Shown piece after piece: positions 21,461-33,770 of a stretch of 64,000 nt of DNA. The stretch is from Cycas panzhihuaensis (Eukaryota > Cycadophyta). Positions within the stretch are counted from its first letter, which is position 1. Every line of letters starts with the position of its first letter. The DNA is taken from contig CM041465.1 in NCBI GenBank assembly GCA_023213395.1, positions 45,267,741 through 45,331,740 on the forward strand. The letters are read 5' to 3'. The translations under genes were made by a program, and so were the position numbers. Under the pieces are notes generated by a model that worked only from the letters and a program-made list of their open reading frames with translations, was not told the origin of the DNA and did not search any database.

Positions 21461-24400
21461 ACTTAGTATTAGATCCGTTTTTAGCAGGTTTTGAGAGGAC
21501 AACCATCCTCCCTCTTGAGGTGGTACCTCTCAAACTTGAGATGAGTGTGTTTAACTACCATTCTAAATGCCCTATGCTAGGGTTAAAAAATAGTTTAGAT
21601 CTACACATTTTGTGGGCCTTGGAGCAAATTTGAAATAGGCTCTTAAGGGAACATATAAAGTAGGATTTTTAGGGAAAAATACATATGTGTCCTAAGGCCA
21701 AAGGAATTCCAGGAAGCTTCTCAATAGGCCATTAAAGAGATTCACTATAAGAGTCTCGTATGCATTTATATAATAATTGCTAAGGCTGGCAAAATTGTGG
21801 TAAGACAAAGTAGAAAATCTAGTTGACGAATATCCATTATGTACATTATGTTCCTTTGCATTTTTCTATTTGCATTCTCTTCTTCCTTTCATCCATTGAT
21901 GATGATCTCTCAGAAGAGATGAATCTCTTTGAAAATCTTATAGTAAAAGCCCCATCATCTAACAAACATGGTAAGAAGCTCAACATATATTTACTAATAT
22001 TATTTGTAGGAATCCTTGATCTAGTTGTGGAATTGGGGGAAATGACATCTCAAGGCAAGCTTGTTAGAAACACTATTAAATTAAGCTTGGGTAAGACCTA
22101 TACCACCTTGGTCTTTATCTCAAATCTTACCAAAAGAAATATTGGTAGTAAAAGAGAGCTCAGTCCCCTGACGGATTGTGTTGATACTTTTGGGGATGTA
22201 GTGGCTGAGCTTGCCCATTCTTTATCTTAACTAGAAAATATAAAGTCAAGTCCCTTCAGATCTTAAATGAGTGATGTTCAAACCTAGATGAGTACTACCC
22301 TCACTGATTAGGATACTTACCTAGATGGGTTTAAGGATGTTAATGGTAGAGTCAAAGTGTTGGTTACAGAAAAGGTGTAGAGCACATACAAAGTTGTCAG
22401 GAATGCCCTTACTATGGTTAATAAATATGTTATCGCAAGGCTTAGCAAACTTATTACCTAAGAAACATAAGTAAATCACATGCTCTCTTATTATAGGATT
22501 TTTAATTATGTAGTGAATATATGTTAATTATAATAGCAAATATCAAGCTTAAAAGTAAGGGATTGCAATTTGTAAGCTTTATGCCCCATAATGGGGGATA
22601 TCATTAAATATAAAAAGGCTCCATAGGTGGTATGGGAAGTGTTATATGGGTTCTCTATATTAGATCCTATGTAAAATCTTGATGTGATGTAAGTATTTTA
22701 TTTTTGGTAATACTTTTATGCATCTGAAGTTTGCTTAAAATGTAGGGTTGCTACTCCTAGAGGATTTTTGTTACCCAATTCTAGTAACTTGGGTTTAGTA
22801 ATTTGGACTATAACTCCATGAATAATTATTAGAAATGTTGTTATTGTAGTGAATGATCGACTTCTATGGATGTACTACCATCTTTAAATATACCTCATGT
22901 GCCTGCCTTATCATCTAGGAAAGATCAAAGAAGCCTTGGTTTTGCTTTGAAAAGTGGATTATATAATTAGTTTCTTATAGTAGTAGTAGATCTCATCCCC
23001 ACTATATAGTCCAAATGGGGTGTTCAAATTTATATAAAAGAGTCATTTCTCAGTTCAACACTAGAATATTGCAGGTACCTTCATTCACTAAAAAATAAGG
23101 AATGCCCTATTATGTTGGGTGGAGATTATATTATAATAGAAATTAGAATATGGTTGGTTCATACTACCCCTAGTCATGGACAGGATTTTTTTTTTTTATG
23201 GGCCTAAAATATGGGATTCCAATATTGTCTCCAGTAGATGATTATGGGAATTATAAGAAAAGCTAACCTTCTGGGTAACATTGCATTAGAAGCTACACTC
23301 AATATATAGTTCTTATTTTAAATTGGTGTTTTTTTACTATAAACCTATCAAATAGATTTGTTGATCCCATGAATTAGGTTTTGTTACCCATTTTGCATAC
23401 ATGCCATATGATGAGTAGCTAAATCATAAGAAAAAATTTAGTCATGTAGATCCTCAAAAAGCTCACTTAGAATGCATGCAAGGCATTTCCAAGTGAATTG
23501 CCCCTTCCTGAATGGATTATTTCTATAAGGAACTAAAGTGGCCTTCCATGTAAACTTATGGGTATTCTTGATTCATCTCTAATAAATGGTTACCTTAACA
23601 AGTGTGAATTTTTAGTTGGCTATTCAATAGATGGTGAAAGAGTAACGGGATTCCCACTAGATATGATAGTAGTTGAAGAAACCTACTCAAACATTTTAGC
23701 CATAGTATGCAAATATACATCGATATTCTAAAATTTTATATGAGCATATGAATTACTAGTATGGAATGAATATTATAATAGTGGATTCTAAAGGTTATTC
23801 ACAATTTGAAAAGGATGGGCCCCAAACAAGATTTCTAGTTTAGTTGAATATATGAGCTACCATCTTACAACTTCTGAAATGTATTTTGGATAACTACATT
23901 AAGACCTTGTATTTTCTCTAGTATTTATGCAATAAACTATAGTTATTACTACTATTATAGTAGCCATGTTTAACTAATTTATAGTTTTACATATGTGTTT
24001 CTTATACTATATTTTATTTCAACTTATGCCTGATATAAATGTAATATTTTTGGGTTTGGAGGCACAATAAATTTACCCTCCTTATTGCCATTTATCATGA
24101 TGTTTATTTTGGAGGCATAATTAATTTTCCCTTCTCATCACCATTAACAATGGTGATTTCTCTTCTTATGAAAGATGATATAAATGTTACATCATTTATA
24201 TGTTGATATCTTTATGTATCTAGTGTTCTACTTAATAAGTATGCAATTACTTATTTTTTCTAACATATAGCAGTATAGATGATATTTATGTTTGACATAA
24301 TATCTAGTTTTACAATATCTATTTGATTAGGTAGTTTAACCTACTCTCAAGATACACATTTGATAAAGATCTACTACATGCTCATGAACCATATATATGA

Positions 24401-24532
24401 AGATATTGCCTAGGGAACTAGTGGACGCAATGACTGGTCATCCATATGATTCAGCGGATGGTGATAACTTTGTATAAATGTCAATGTTATTTTACACAAA
24501 TTTTTATTGTAAAATTTAAACATTATGGGGGA
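21461..24532 (+). other. Interior of element K, no coding domain
   Basis: Read in six frames, only short frames are found. The longest (21823-22230, 135 residues, beginning MTNIHYVHYVPLHFSICILF) resembles no retrotransposon protein I know and lies in AT-rich DNA, so I do not call it a gene. The start sequence after the LTR (TTAGTATTAGATCC) is a plausible eroded primer site. Confidence 0.6.
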
Positions 24533-24859
24533 TGTTAGAAGATAATGTTTAATTTTGGGTTAGATGTTTAATGTTTTAAGTTAAGGGTCTTATTGTTGTA
24601 ATTTATATTAGTCACAACTTAATGTTATGAACTCTATATGTGTGGAGTTATTTGAGCATACACTCTTTGTAATATCTTTGAATATTAATCGTACGAGGTG
24701 TCATGTTGCATGATCAACCCATCATATCCATATCTTATATAATGAATTAATGTAAAAGCTAAATGTAAATATTCATTTTTTAATATATTAATAGGAATAT
24801 ACAAGTTTTAGTGTGGTTCATTTTATTTATGTTATATTTTGGATGTGTACATTCTATCA
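24533..24859 (+). repeat. 3' LTR of element K
   Basis: 327 bp, preceded by the purine-rich CATTATGGGGGA and followed by the TAATA duplication. Confidence 0.88.
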
Positions 24860-24864
24860 TAATA

Positions 24865-26403
24865 TACCCAAAAGTGTGTGGGCACTACAGAAGGCTCGGT
24901 CGCCCCCTTGACATTGTCAATCCACTTACACTAGATTTGTGGCTTGAAAAATAGATCATTGTCTAAGGGCATACTTAATAGTTAAGGAACTCATCCCTTC
25001 TAAGTCTAGCCTAGTCTCTAAACTCCAAGGTTTTCATATAGCACCTTAACTTAATAGCTAATTTCTTTCTCTATTATCTCTCAAGTTAAAAAAAGCTTAC
25101 TAAAGTGCACAAAGTAGTAACTTTAGGGTTCTTAATCATTCCTCTCATAAGGATGATAAATAGGGTTATTCAATTTAGGTATTATCTTTTTAATGTTTCA
25201 AGTTTTATTTTTTTTAAGATTTTATGATTAAAGCATTAATTTTTTTATTTTTTAAGAAATATTATAAGAAAAGAAAAAACTTCCTACAAACTACCTAAAA
25301 CTAACTGAAAAAAAAAAAAAACTTAAAAAAGAAAAATAACATACTTTAGACTAAGGTCCTTTATCAAACTAAGAATATTTTAGGGATATTCTAATATATA
25401 TAATCTAAAGTTTCTAAACTATATAAAAAATAAAAATAAAATATAGGTTTTGAAAAAATGACCAATTAAGTGTGCATATAGAGGGCCAAATCTTTCTACT
25501 AGAGTAATGAAATTTTAATATGTCACTTCTAGTGAAAGGATGACATAGTGAGGACTAAAATGAATGGCCATATGTTATAGTTTCATCAACTATATTAAGC
25601 CTAATAGTGAAGTGAAGTCTATAAATTTTACCAAATCCTCAAGTCAATTGATTTGCCCAAAAATTTTATTTAAACACCTTTGAGAAACACCTCCTTTTAG
25701 CAAAAAATATCTACATAAGGTAGATGATGAGTTGTAGAATATATTTTCATGGATAAAATGGATCAATAATGTAGTCATAGAAGTAAAAAATTAACCGTAA
25801 CAGATCTATTTAGTAGAGTTATAGATATGAGGATGATTAATTATAACACAAGTTATGAGCTCTATTGCAACAAATTCAATCTATGGGCAAATAGATCAAA
25901 TGTAATAAAGACTAAGGAATGGCCAATTTATGTTGGAACATTAATCTTGTTTGGATTTTGGTATTATGCTCTAGAAAATGTTAAGGTAATGAAAATGATA
26001 AACTATAAGTTATGAAGAGCTTGGAAATAGTGACAATAACTAAGTCATATGAAATCAGACATGTAGCTATGAGAACAATTGTACAAACTATGGAGATGAG
26101 GAAATTATAGAACTCATGGAGCCATGCTACTGAGTTAAGCCATGAAGATAGTAAAAAGAAATCTAGTAATAATGAGGGCCATAGATGTTAGGAAGTTGCT
26201 TACAAAGTTTTAAGACATGATCCTGAGAAGATTTCTTTATCTCATTTAGAAGGAAAGAAGAAGCAATACAATACAAAAACTTATGTTGATTTTACTCTAG
26301 GGAATCTTCAATAAAGCTAACCATTTTAGAGTTCCTATGTACATTACATCAATAGACACAAAATTAAATAAAAACTATTTAGGTCTTACACCTCTAAAAG
26401 AAG
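24865..26403 (-). other. Leader of element H, LTR-proximal part
   Basis: About 1.5 kb of non-coding AT-rich DNA including homopolymer A/T tracts around 25195-25330. Short frames (for example 25827-26015) show no known domain. Confidence 0.55.
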
Positions 26404-26415
26404 GCTTTAATACCA
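26404..26415 (-). promoter_or_regulatory. Primer-binding site of element H
   Basis: GCTTTAATACCA is the complement of TGGTATTAAAGC, two transitions from the initiator-Met primer site. It lies 3 bp inside the right LTR and fixes H as minus. Confidence 0.8.
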
Positions 26416-26418
26416 TAA

Positions 26419-26868
26419 TGAAGGCTAAGAATTAATCTCGATGCCAACCCAGGTTCAATTTCACTCTGTCATACATACATGCACTAACATGTGAAGTAAA
26501 AGAGAGAGAATTAATCTAATCTCCAATGCAATAATGAGCTTGACATTAATCACCAAAACATAATCCATCACATCAAATGTTAAGCCTCATATGTAATGAG
26601 ATAATAATTACAAGAGGCATTTGAGAAAATTAAATGGTTGATCATGCAAGGTGATAATTAGCACCTTGTATGATTAACTCATATCTATATTATGTTATGT
26701 TGTGAGCATAATACACCCTACACACTTAGGCTTGAAACTTAAGTTATAACTTAACCCTTTTATGAGTATATTACATATATCATGAAATAATAATATAATA
26801 TTAAGTTAAAAATATACATTACAATAAATCAACAAGAATTAATGAAGTTAACATTAATTCTTCCATCA
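26419..26868 (-). repeat. 5' LTR of element H
   Basis: 450 bp, TGAAGGCTAAG...TTCCATCA on the plus strand, pair of 15162-15615. Flank ATATC follows, compared with GTATT before the left repeat. Confidence 0.88.
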
Positions 26869-27053
26869 ATATCAGTTAAGATTGGAAGAAATATATTCAA
26901 TCAATTTTCTTGTGTGGTTTATTTCTCAAAAGTATTTTTCTATGTCAAATCTATATATTATATACTTATTCTCTTTCATGTATATACTTGCATATATATG
27001 ATAAAGATCTTGGTTATTTAGAAATACATGATTTCATTATTTCATGTTTGTTT
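26869..27053 (+). repeat. 3' part of the 5' LTR of element M
   Basis: Continues the LTR that H interrupted at 15161. It is non-coding and ends just before a primer-binding site, which is the main reason for the call. No matching 3' LTR lies in the window. Confidence 0.4.
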
Positions 27054-27056
27054 GTA

Positions 27057-27068
27057 TGGTATTAGAAC
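27057..27068 (+). promoter_or_regulatory. Primer-binding site of element M
   Basis: TGGTATTAGAAC differs from TGGTATCAGAGC by two transitions and is followed by TAAATGG. It marks an element in plus orientation whose interior is broken by E at 27281. Confidence 0.6.
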
Positions 27069-27280
27069 TAAATGGATGTATATAGATAAGGCTATAATTA
27101 GGTGAAGATGATAAAATTGAAGGTTACTTAGAAACACTTGTAATAGCCCTATTTATAGTGATTTTAATCTTTTCTAACAATTAAAAGAGTGATAAGGAAT
27201 TATAATAGTTATTAAAAAGGTGAAATTCACATGTTAATAAGATTTTATCATTGTTTATGGTCATAAATCAATGTTGGCCA

Positions 27281-27484
27281 TGTGAATTTATAATTGAAAA
27301 GGAACGAAATATCAACACAAAGATGACAAATATTAGGTATAATTAGTATACCATTAATTATTTCCATTCATTAAGAATGAATCTCCCTTATTATATAATG
27401 TATATCGTATAACCTTTATTATATAAATGAGACTAGTAATGGTCCAAAATATGACTCATAACTGCCATGATACATATCATAGGT
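27281..27484 (-). repeat. 3' LTR of element E, left part (split by D)
   Basis: Matches 47470 to about 47645. It is interrupted exactly at TAGGT, the target duplication of D, and continues at 43030. Confidence 0.85.
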
Positions 27485-27791
27485 TGTAATGGACCTATAC
27501 CACATGTAATAGGTTATAAGGTTAAGGGTTAAGGAGGATAAGGTAGGAATACTTATTAATAGTAGAAATATGGGATCGGGTAGATTATCAATAGAATAAT
27601 ATAATAATGGGGTGGCCCTCTTATAAATATGACACCCCCATCATATGTAAGGCATCTTGACATATTTATGAATACAATCTATTTGGGTTCACTTTGGTGC
27701 CCATTTTGGTTCCCATTTGGTGATCATTCCATCTCTTAGTATTCTTCCCCTTGGTTATCTTATTGTCATGGTTATAAGGGTTGGCTTGTCA
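27485..27791 (+). repeat. 5' LTR of element D
   Basis: 307 bp, TGTAATGG...GGCTTGTCA, with a TATA-like TCTTATAAATATGAC (about 27619). The 3' LTR matches along its length; by eye roughly one base in seven or eight differs, mostly transitions. Confidence 0.9.
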
Positions 27792-27795
27792 CAAG

Positions 27796-27807
27796 TGGTA
27801 TCAGAGC
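27796..27807 (+). promoter_or_regulatory. Primer-binding site of element D
   Basis: TGGTATCAGAGC, identical to the canonical plant initiator tRNA-Met complement, 4 bp after the LTR end. Confidence 0.92.
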
Positions 27808-28979
27808 GAGGGCAAGGATATTTTTTTTGTTTTCCATTCCTCCTTATTTATTACAAGTGATGAATATAATATTATTAGAGGATTTGTAATCTTGTCAAAG
27901 GGTTTAAAAGAGTGAGATTACCCTACTAGTTATGGCACATTTGCTGCCTACTTAATATAATCATATTAGGGTTCTTTGCCATATCCTTGTGTGTGGAGAA
28001 GAGAATTAAGAAATCTGACTATATGAATGTAAACCCTAAGGCTACAACATGTTTGCCATCTCTTGAGTTCCATCTTCCTCCATTAAGCTTGTATTGTCAC
28101 TATGCATCTGTGGTTTCACCCATCTATTGTTGAAGCCATCATTAATATAGATGGGAATCAAGCTTAAATAACATTGGAACTGCCTTCCATATGAGTTGTG
28201 ATATCATTGTGTTATTCACATGAAGAGGATGCCAGTTCGTGCATGACCCTTATCCCTTGCAGTGGGTTCCCCACTCAAATCTATTTGCTTGGTGCTCATT
28301 ATGCAGGATTTGCCTAGATTTATACTTCCAACTGTATCTACATTTATACCCTCTACATTTTTTGCCTCTTTACCTTCAATTGGAGGCAAAAAGACTTCAT
28401 CTTTCTACTCTACTACCAATCTTATTGAGCTTGCTACATTGGAAATGGGTTTAGAGGCAAACCCAATTGAAGAACTTGGTGGTACTATATTTACATGAAG
28501 AATAACATTGTGACTATTCTTCTTAGTGGAAGAATCCATTGATATAGGGATGATTTTTGGTTTATTTATCCTCCAATTTATATCACTTAAATTATTTATG
28601 CCTACCTTCTTATCCTTCTTGCCCTTTGCCTTCCAGTTTGCCTTATTAAATAGAGGCATAGAAAGGGCTTAAAAATTGAAGGAAAACTTTATCTAGATAA
28701 TGCAACAATAACAGTTTGGTTGAAAACTATGAATAATGGTTAGGTGCATTCTATTTGATCTTATGTCAATCTTAGTAACCACACAATGAGTTGGTAAAGT
28801 TTTTTAAAGAGGTTCTTCAATCTATAGTCAATTTCATCACTCTATAAGCAATTTTTGCCTATTGCAATTCACTAAACATCTACCATAGTTCACTATATTA
28901 TTATGTTTCAAAGGATTTTTTAAAAGAAAAATTAAACTTTATTGGAATATATTAGAATCATATTTTAAATCTATAAGGG
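27808..28979 (+). other. 5' interior of element D, no coding domain
   Basis: Short frames at 28239-28498 (plus) and 28405-28659 (minus) show no family motif. I read this as untranslated leader; G is inserted at its right end. Confidence 0.55.
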
Positions 28980-30162
28980 TGATTCGAATTTAAATGGAAA
29001 AGTGAAGACTTAATCCAATTGAAACAAATCTAGAACAAATTTACAATAATATTACATAAATTTGAAGATATTTTAAATTTTCTTACAAAATTCCTTCTTT
29101 TTGTGCTCTATTGAGCATGCAAAGGACTACTACAGTAAGTTGGGAGAGAAGAACTAAGTGCTGGGCGCTTCTTGAGCTATTGCACATTCTTTGGAACCAC
29201 TCTCTTTGAAGTTTGCATAGAGTTTTGGTTTCCGATAACCAAAAATCTCTTTTCTTGGTGAAAAAATCCTACTGGCATCTCTTTCTTGGACTGCCACTGC
29301 TACTATTTTCCTCCCTCAGATGCAACTTCAAGTTCTTGCTCTCCTTCACGATCCCCACAATGGATTTTGGGTGTTGTTCCATTACACTTCCATTCCTTTT
29401 TCTCTCTTACGTAGAATTTTTATTTTTGGACTCGTTCTCTCTTTTCGGAAAGTAATTTTAGACAACTTTCCTTGAATCTTGCTCCATGTACTGCATCTAT
29501 GGCTGCAAGCATCCTCTCTCTCTGTCCTTCATGCTAAGATACTGCCATTATAAAACCCTATAATGCATTTTTATTCTACAACAGGTTTTTTATTTTTCTG
29601 TTCTTCAATGGATTCAAAACATTTAAAGAAATCTTGATTAAATCCATTTAATTAGGAGGTTTTTCTCTTTAATCGTGTAGAGGACATGTGTGAAAAGATC
29701 CTCCTAAAATTCTGTGCAAAATAGACTTTGTTTACCCCACCAAAAATGTTGTTATTTTTTTATTTTTTGTTTTCTATTTTTGCAGAGTTGCATCTCAGTC
29801 CATAGCGGTTGCACTTGGGTCCACAATGGTTGCACCTGGGTCCGCAGTGGCTACACTTGGGTTTGCAGTGGTTGCACTTGCAGTTGCACTTGATTTCTCT
29901 TACTGTTGCACTTGCAAACTATGTGGTTGCAGTTTGTTGCACTTGTAGACCAGTCGATTATACTTAGTTGTACTTAAAGACCACACAATAGCACTTAGTT
30001 GCAGTTGTAGTCCACCTGGCAGCACTTAGTTGCAGTTGCAATTACACATTTTTTTGCAGTTTTTAAGCCTCTTAATGCAATTTTCTACTAAATGAAGATC
30101 ATAAACATTGAAAACAAGGTATTTTAAGAGTATTATAAACTTAAAGATCCGAAAATGGATCA
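28980..30162 (-). repeat. 3' LTR of element G
   Basis: 1183 bp, pair of 34887-36088. Near its right end (29787 to about 29891) it contains a 21-bp tandem array. The polypurine tract (complement of AACTCCCATTTTTT) adjoins at 30164-30177. Confidence 0.92.
29787..29891. repeat. 21-bp tandem array inside G's left LTR
   Basis: Five consecutive 21-bp units of the form GTTGCACYTGGGTCC-RCARTG; the last is degenerate. GTTGCA words continue irregularly to about 30050. Confidence 0.85.
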
Positions 30163-30177
30163 AAACTCCCATTTTTT

Positions 30178-31600
30178 AGGAGTTCATGGCCTCATAAACT
30201 TTATAGTTGAAGATGAGGGAATTTGATTTTCCCTATCTCCCTATTGTACCATTTTGCCTTGTTAGCTACTTGTCCTTTTTCTACAATTTTAAAGGACTCG
30301 ATTATGCATCTTTGAGTCTTGGTCTATTTCTTTTAAATAATGCAATCATTTTGCATTAGTTCCTCTTTCTCTATTTGCAACTCCTCTGGATTTGGTAAGA
30401 GTGGAACTCCTTCTTCATCTTCATCCAACATGGATGGCTTGAACATCTTTAGATTTTCAACATTCACTATGAAATACATCTTTATGAATTCTGGAAGTTC
30501 AAGCTAGAAAGAGTTTTCCCCAATTTTCTTCAAGATTGTAAAAGGACCATATCGTATAGGCTTTAGCTTTTTGCCTTTACCTTGCAATCTTTTCTTACTG
30601 AGGTGCAACTAAACTTTATCTCCTTTCTTAAAGGAATGGCTGGTTCTATGTGCATCATGTCATTGTTTGTATCTCTGTTGAGATTTTTGAAGCTGTTCTT
30701 CAACGTATTGATGAATTTCCCTGATTCTTTCTAAGAATCTTTATGCCTTTTCATCTCCTTCTTCCTCCTTTCCATTTCTTGCAAAAAGTTAAGCAGAAAA
30801 TTCTAGATTGAAAGGACTAGGAAGCAGAAATCTCAAACATACCTCAAATGGTGATTTCTGGGTTGAGCTATGGATAGCTCTATTGAATGTAAATTGTAAG
30901 TATGGGAGGCTTTCATCCCAAGTCTTAGGATGCTTGGCATTATATCCTCGTAACAGTTGTACCAATGTCCTATTAACAACTTCAGTCTGGCCATCTATTT
31001 GAGGATGAAAAGCCGTGCTCATCTTTAGCTTTGTATCCATCATTTCCCAAAGTGTTTGCCAAAAATGACTCGTAAATCATTGTCTCGATCAGAAATGATT
31101 GAGTTAGGAAGTCCAAAATACTTCCAAACATGCTAGAAAAATAATCTAGCTATGTCTTCTCCTGTATGTGTCTTCCTACAGGGAATCAACATCACCATTT
31201 TACTGAACTGATCAACAACTACAAACAAATAATCCATACCATTTTTAGTTCGTGGTAGTCCTCCCAGGAAATCCATGGAGATACTTTCCCACGGTCATGA
31301 TGGAATAGGAAGTGGAATGTACAATCCAAACTTCCTATTGGCCGGCTTTGATGTGCTACATAATATACACCCTCTTACTATTGTAGTCACATCTTGTTGT
31401 ATATTTGGCCAATACATATATCTCTACAAGTTTAGCAATGTCTTTCCCACTCCAAAGTGTCATGCAACTCAAGAGGTGTGAGCTTCTCTTACCCACTTAA
31501 TTCAGTTTGCATGCTTTGGAATGCAAAGCTTTTCTTGCTTAAAAAGAATGCCATCTTTCAGCTGGAAATCCGCAACTACTTTTCCTTGTTGTAGCTGCTC
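30178..31600 (-). pseudogene. Integrase region of element G
   Basis: The frame 31043-30789 gives MDTKLKMSTAFHPQIDGQTE-VVNRTLVQLLRGY, the gypsy integrase segment around the catalytic Glu (kept in DGQTEVVNRTL), followed by KSPFEV. Downstream PIRYGPFTILKKIG is the usual C-terminal segment. The zinc-binding and first-Asp part (about 31100-31560) is broken by stops. I saw no convincing chromodomain in the tail down to 30178. Confidence 0.82.
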
Positions 31601-32109
31601 AAAGATAGGCTTAAATGCCTCATCTTTCAAGTATAAATCAACATATTCATCATGGCAGAAAGGTTGAAATTATATAGCTACCAACAAACTGGAAATACCT
31701 TGTTGTTGAGGAGGTCTGGACAACAAGTCTGTAATTTTATTCGTCGTTTCTTTCTTGTATTTAACCACAATGTGAAACTGCTGTAAATAGGACATCCACT
31801 TCATGTGCCTAGCCTGTTGCAATTTGGACTGAGTTTGCAAGAATTGCAAAGGCTGTGGTCGATGTGGATGACCACTTCTTTTCCCAACAAATATGGTCTC
31901 CAATGCTTTACTACTTGGTGTAATGCATATAGCTCCTTATTATAAGTTGGGTAGTTTATAACAGCTCCATTAAATGTCTCTGAATGCTATGCTATCAATT
32001 TTCTTTCTTGCTTCAATACTGCTCCCATGGCATAGCTTGAAGCATCAGTCTCCAATTCAAATGGCTTCTACAGTGAGGGTAAAGCTAACATTGGTGCCTC
32101 ATAAATTTT
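31601..32109 (-). pseudogene. RNase H remnant of element G
   Basis: METIFVGKRSGHPHRPQPLQ, RHMKWMSYLQQFHIVVKYKK and TNKITDLLSRPP (31903-31670) correspond to the gypsy RNase H/integrase junction (consensus R-x-RW-x-LQ-F and N-x-ADALSR). The N-terminal half up to RT is recognisable but broken. Confidence 0.82.
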
Positions 32110-33010
32110 CTACTTTAAAAGCCTGGAATATTTTTCTTGTTCATTCTCCCAATGAAACTTTGCATGTCCTCCTGTCAATGCATGAAGAGGTGCTGCAATT
32201 TGAGAGAATCTAAAAATAAATTTTCTTAAATATTGATATGCACCAATGAAACTTCTTACCTCTGTGGTTGTCTTGGGTGTGGGCCAATTGAGAATGACTT
32301 TAATCTTTGCTGGGTCAATCTTCAATTCTCCTCCTCCAACCACGAAACCTAAGAAGACGAGAGATTGCTTTCTAAACTCGCACTTCTTTAGATTAAGTTT
32401 CAACTACTACTCTTGGAGAACTTTGAGCACTTGTTTGACATGTTGGAGGTGCTCCTCCCTTGTATGACTAAAAATCAGAATATCATCTAGATAAACAATT
32501 AAAAAGTCATTAATGAAGGGTCTTAATACCTCATTCATCAACCTCATGAAGGTGGCAGGTGTGTTGCACAGACCAAATGGCATCACCAACTATTCGAACA
32601 ATCCTTGCTTTGATTTGAAGGCTGTCTTCCAAGTATCCTCCTCTCAGATTCGAACCTAATGGTAGCTTGATTTCAGTTTCAATTTGCTGAAATGTCTTGT
32701 TAACTGCAGTTGGTCCAACAAGTCATCTATCCGTGGTAAGGGATGTCTATTCTTTATGGTGATCTTGTTCAAAGCTTAGTAATCAATGCACATTCTCCAT
32801 CCTCCATCTTTCTTTGGCACCAAAACAATAGGTGAACCATATGGGGAACAACTCAGCTTGATCACTCCTTGTTCCAAGAGTTCTTGAATCTGCCTCTTAA
32901 TCTCTTCATTCTCCAAAACTGAGCTTCTGTAGAGACTAAGATTTGGCAAAGGTGAATTAGCAACCAGCTAGATTTCATGTTCAATTACCCTTTTAGGGGG
33001 TAACCCTTTT
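32110..33010 (-). pseudogene. Reverse transcriptase of element G (YLDD intact)
   Basis: Sense order: [31 protein letters not shown] (family FSKIDLKSGYH; first catalytic Asp lost), [31 protein letters not shown], then [13 protein letters not shown] with both palm Asp intact at about 32489, then KLNLKKCEFRKQSLVFLGF. One stop lies in the palm (about 32590, Trp to stop) and another after KVLQE at 32407. Confidence 0.9.
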
Positions 33011-33770
33011 GGCTCTTGGAATACGTCATTGTACCTATTCCTTAGGCCTTCAATCTGCTGCACTTGCTTCCTATCTAGTGCTTATATTAAGAACTCTACT
33101 TGCTCTTTTTCTTCCACCTTTTGCTTTATCATCAGCAGCACAAACTTCCTACAAGTATTAATTAATCTTTTCACTTATTGGGAATATATGAGAGAGATCT
33201 TCTTTTGTAGCTTTAATGCATTGATCAGATATGGTTTCCCATCCTTGATGAGTGGAATCTTTCTTAGCCTCCTGTGATGAACTCCATCTCTATCATAGAG
33301 ATATGGGCTGCCAAACACAACTTGTTAAACATCCAAAGGGACTACCTCACATTCAACTTCATCAATGAACTTTTCAGATATTACAAATTTACACTTACAT
33401 TAGTGAGTAACCTGCAACTCTGAATCTTTTTGCAGCCATCCAAGAGGATATGGTTTTAGATGTGCATGCATTTTTAATCCCAGTTTCTTTACCAATGCTT
33501 CTGAGATTAAATTCTTTTGGCTTACTCCATCAAAGATGGCATCAACCAGACTTTGCTTCACTTATATTCTTACCATGAAGAGCTCCTCTCTAATCTCTTG
33601 ATCAACTTGCTGATGGTTATTTTTAGGCTCTGCATTAGCCATGAGCATCAACTTCTCATTGGCTTCTTCAATGCCATAAACATTTTCATCACCCACAGAG
33701 TTAAGTAAAGCTTTACCTTCAGTTTTAGCTTTACCTTTTCCATTGTTCTTGGGTCATTTCTCTGGGTGTA
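33011..33770 (-). pseudogene. Protease and linker of element G
   Basis: The segment IFDGVSQKNLISEALVKK at about 33530-33480 fits the D-G/S-x-S-x-NLIS motif of gypsy retropepsin, with KKLGL and PYPLGWL downstream. Frame is held over long stretches with scattered stops. It links the zinc knuckle to RT. Confidence 0.7.

Larger units (their letters stand above)
21127..24859 (+). mobile_element. Element K: non-coding LTR retrotransposon (LARD-like) in the leader of H
   Basis: Direct repeats 21127-21460 and 24533-24859, both TGTTAGAAGATAATG...CATTCTATCA, are flanked by a perfect TAATA target duplication (21122-21126 and 24860-24864). A polypurine tract CATTATGGGGGA precedes the right LTR and a degenerate primer site (TAGTATTAGATC-like) follows the left. 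The 3.07-kb interior has no gag or pol motif in any frame, so K would have needed enzymes from another element. Confidence 0.88.
15162..26868 (-). mobile_element. Element H: Ty1/copia retrotransposon containing K and J
   Basis: Terminal repeats 15162-15615 and 26419-26868 (both starting TGAAGGCTAAGAATTAATC) enclose, on the minus strand, gag, protease, integrase, RT and RNase H in copia order. The primer site lies beside the right repeat and the polypurine tract beside the left. The flanking 5-mers GTATT and ATATC are only a partial match, fitting an old insertion. H interrupts the 5' LTR of M, and itself received J (near 17600-18500) and K (21127-24859). Confidence 0.85.

Noticed and set aside
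21823-22230. 135-codon ORF as a possible novel gene
   Set aside because: Lies in the interior of non-coding element K, no conserved motif, AT-rich context with no splice or partner evidence.
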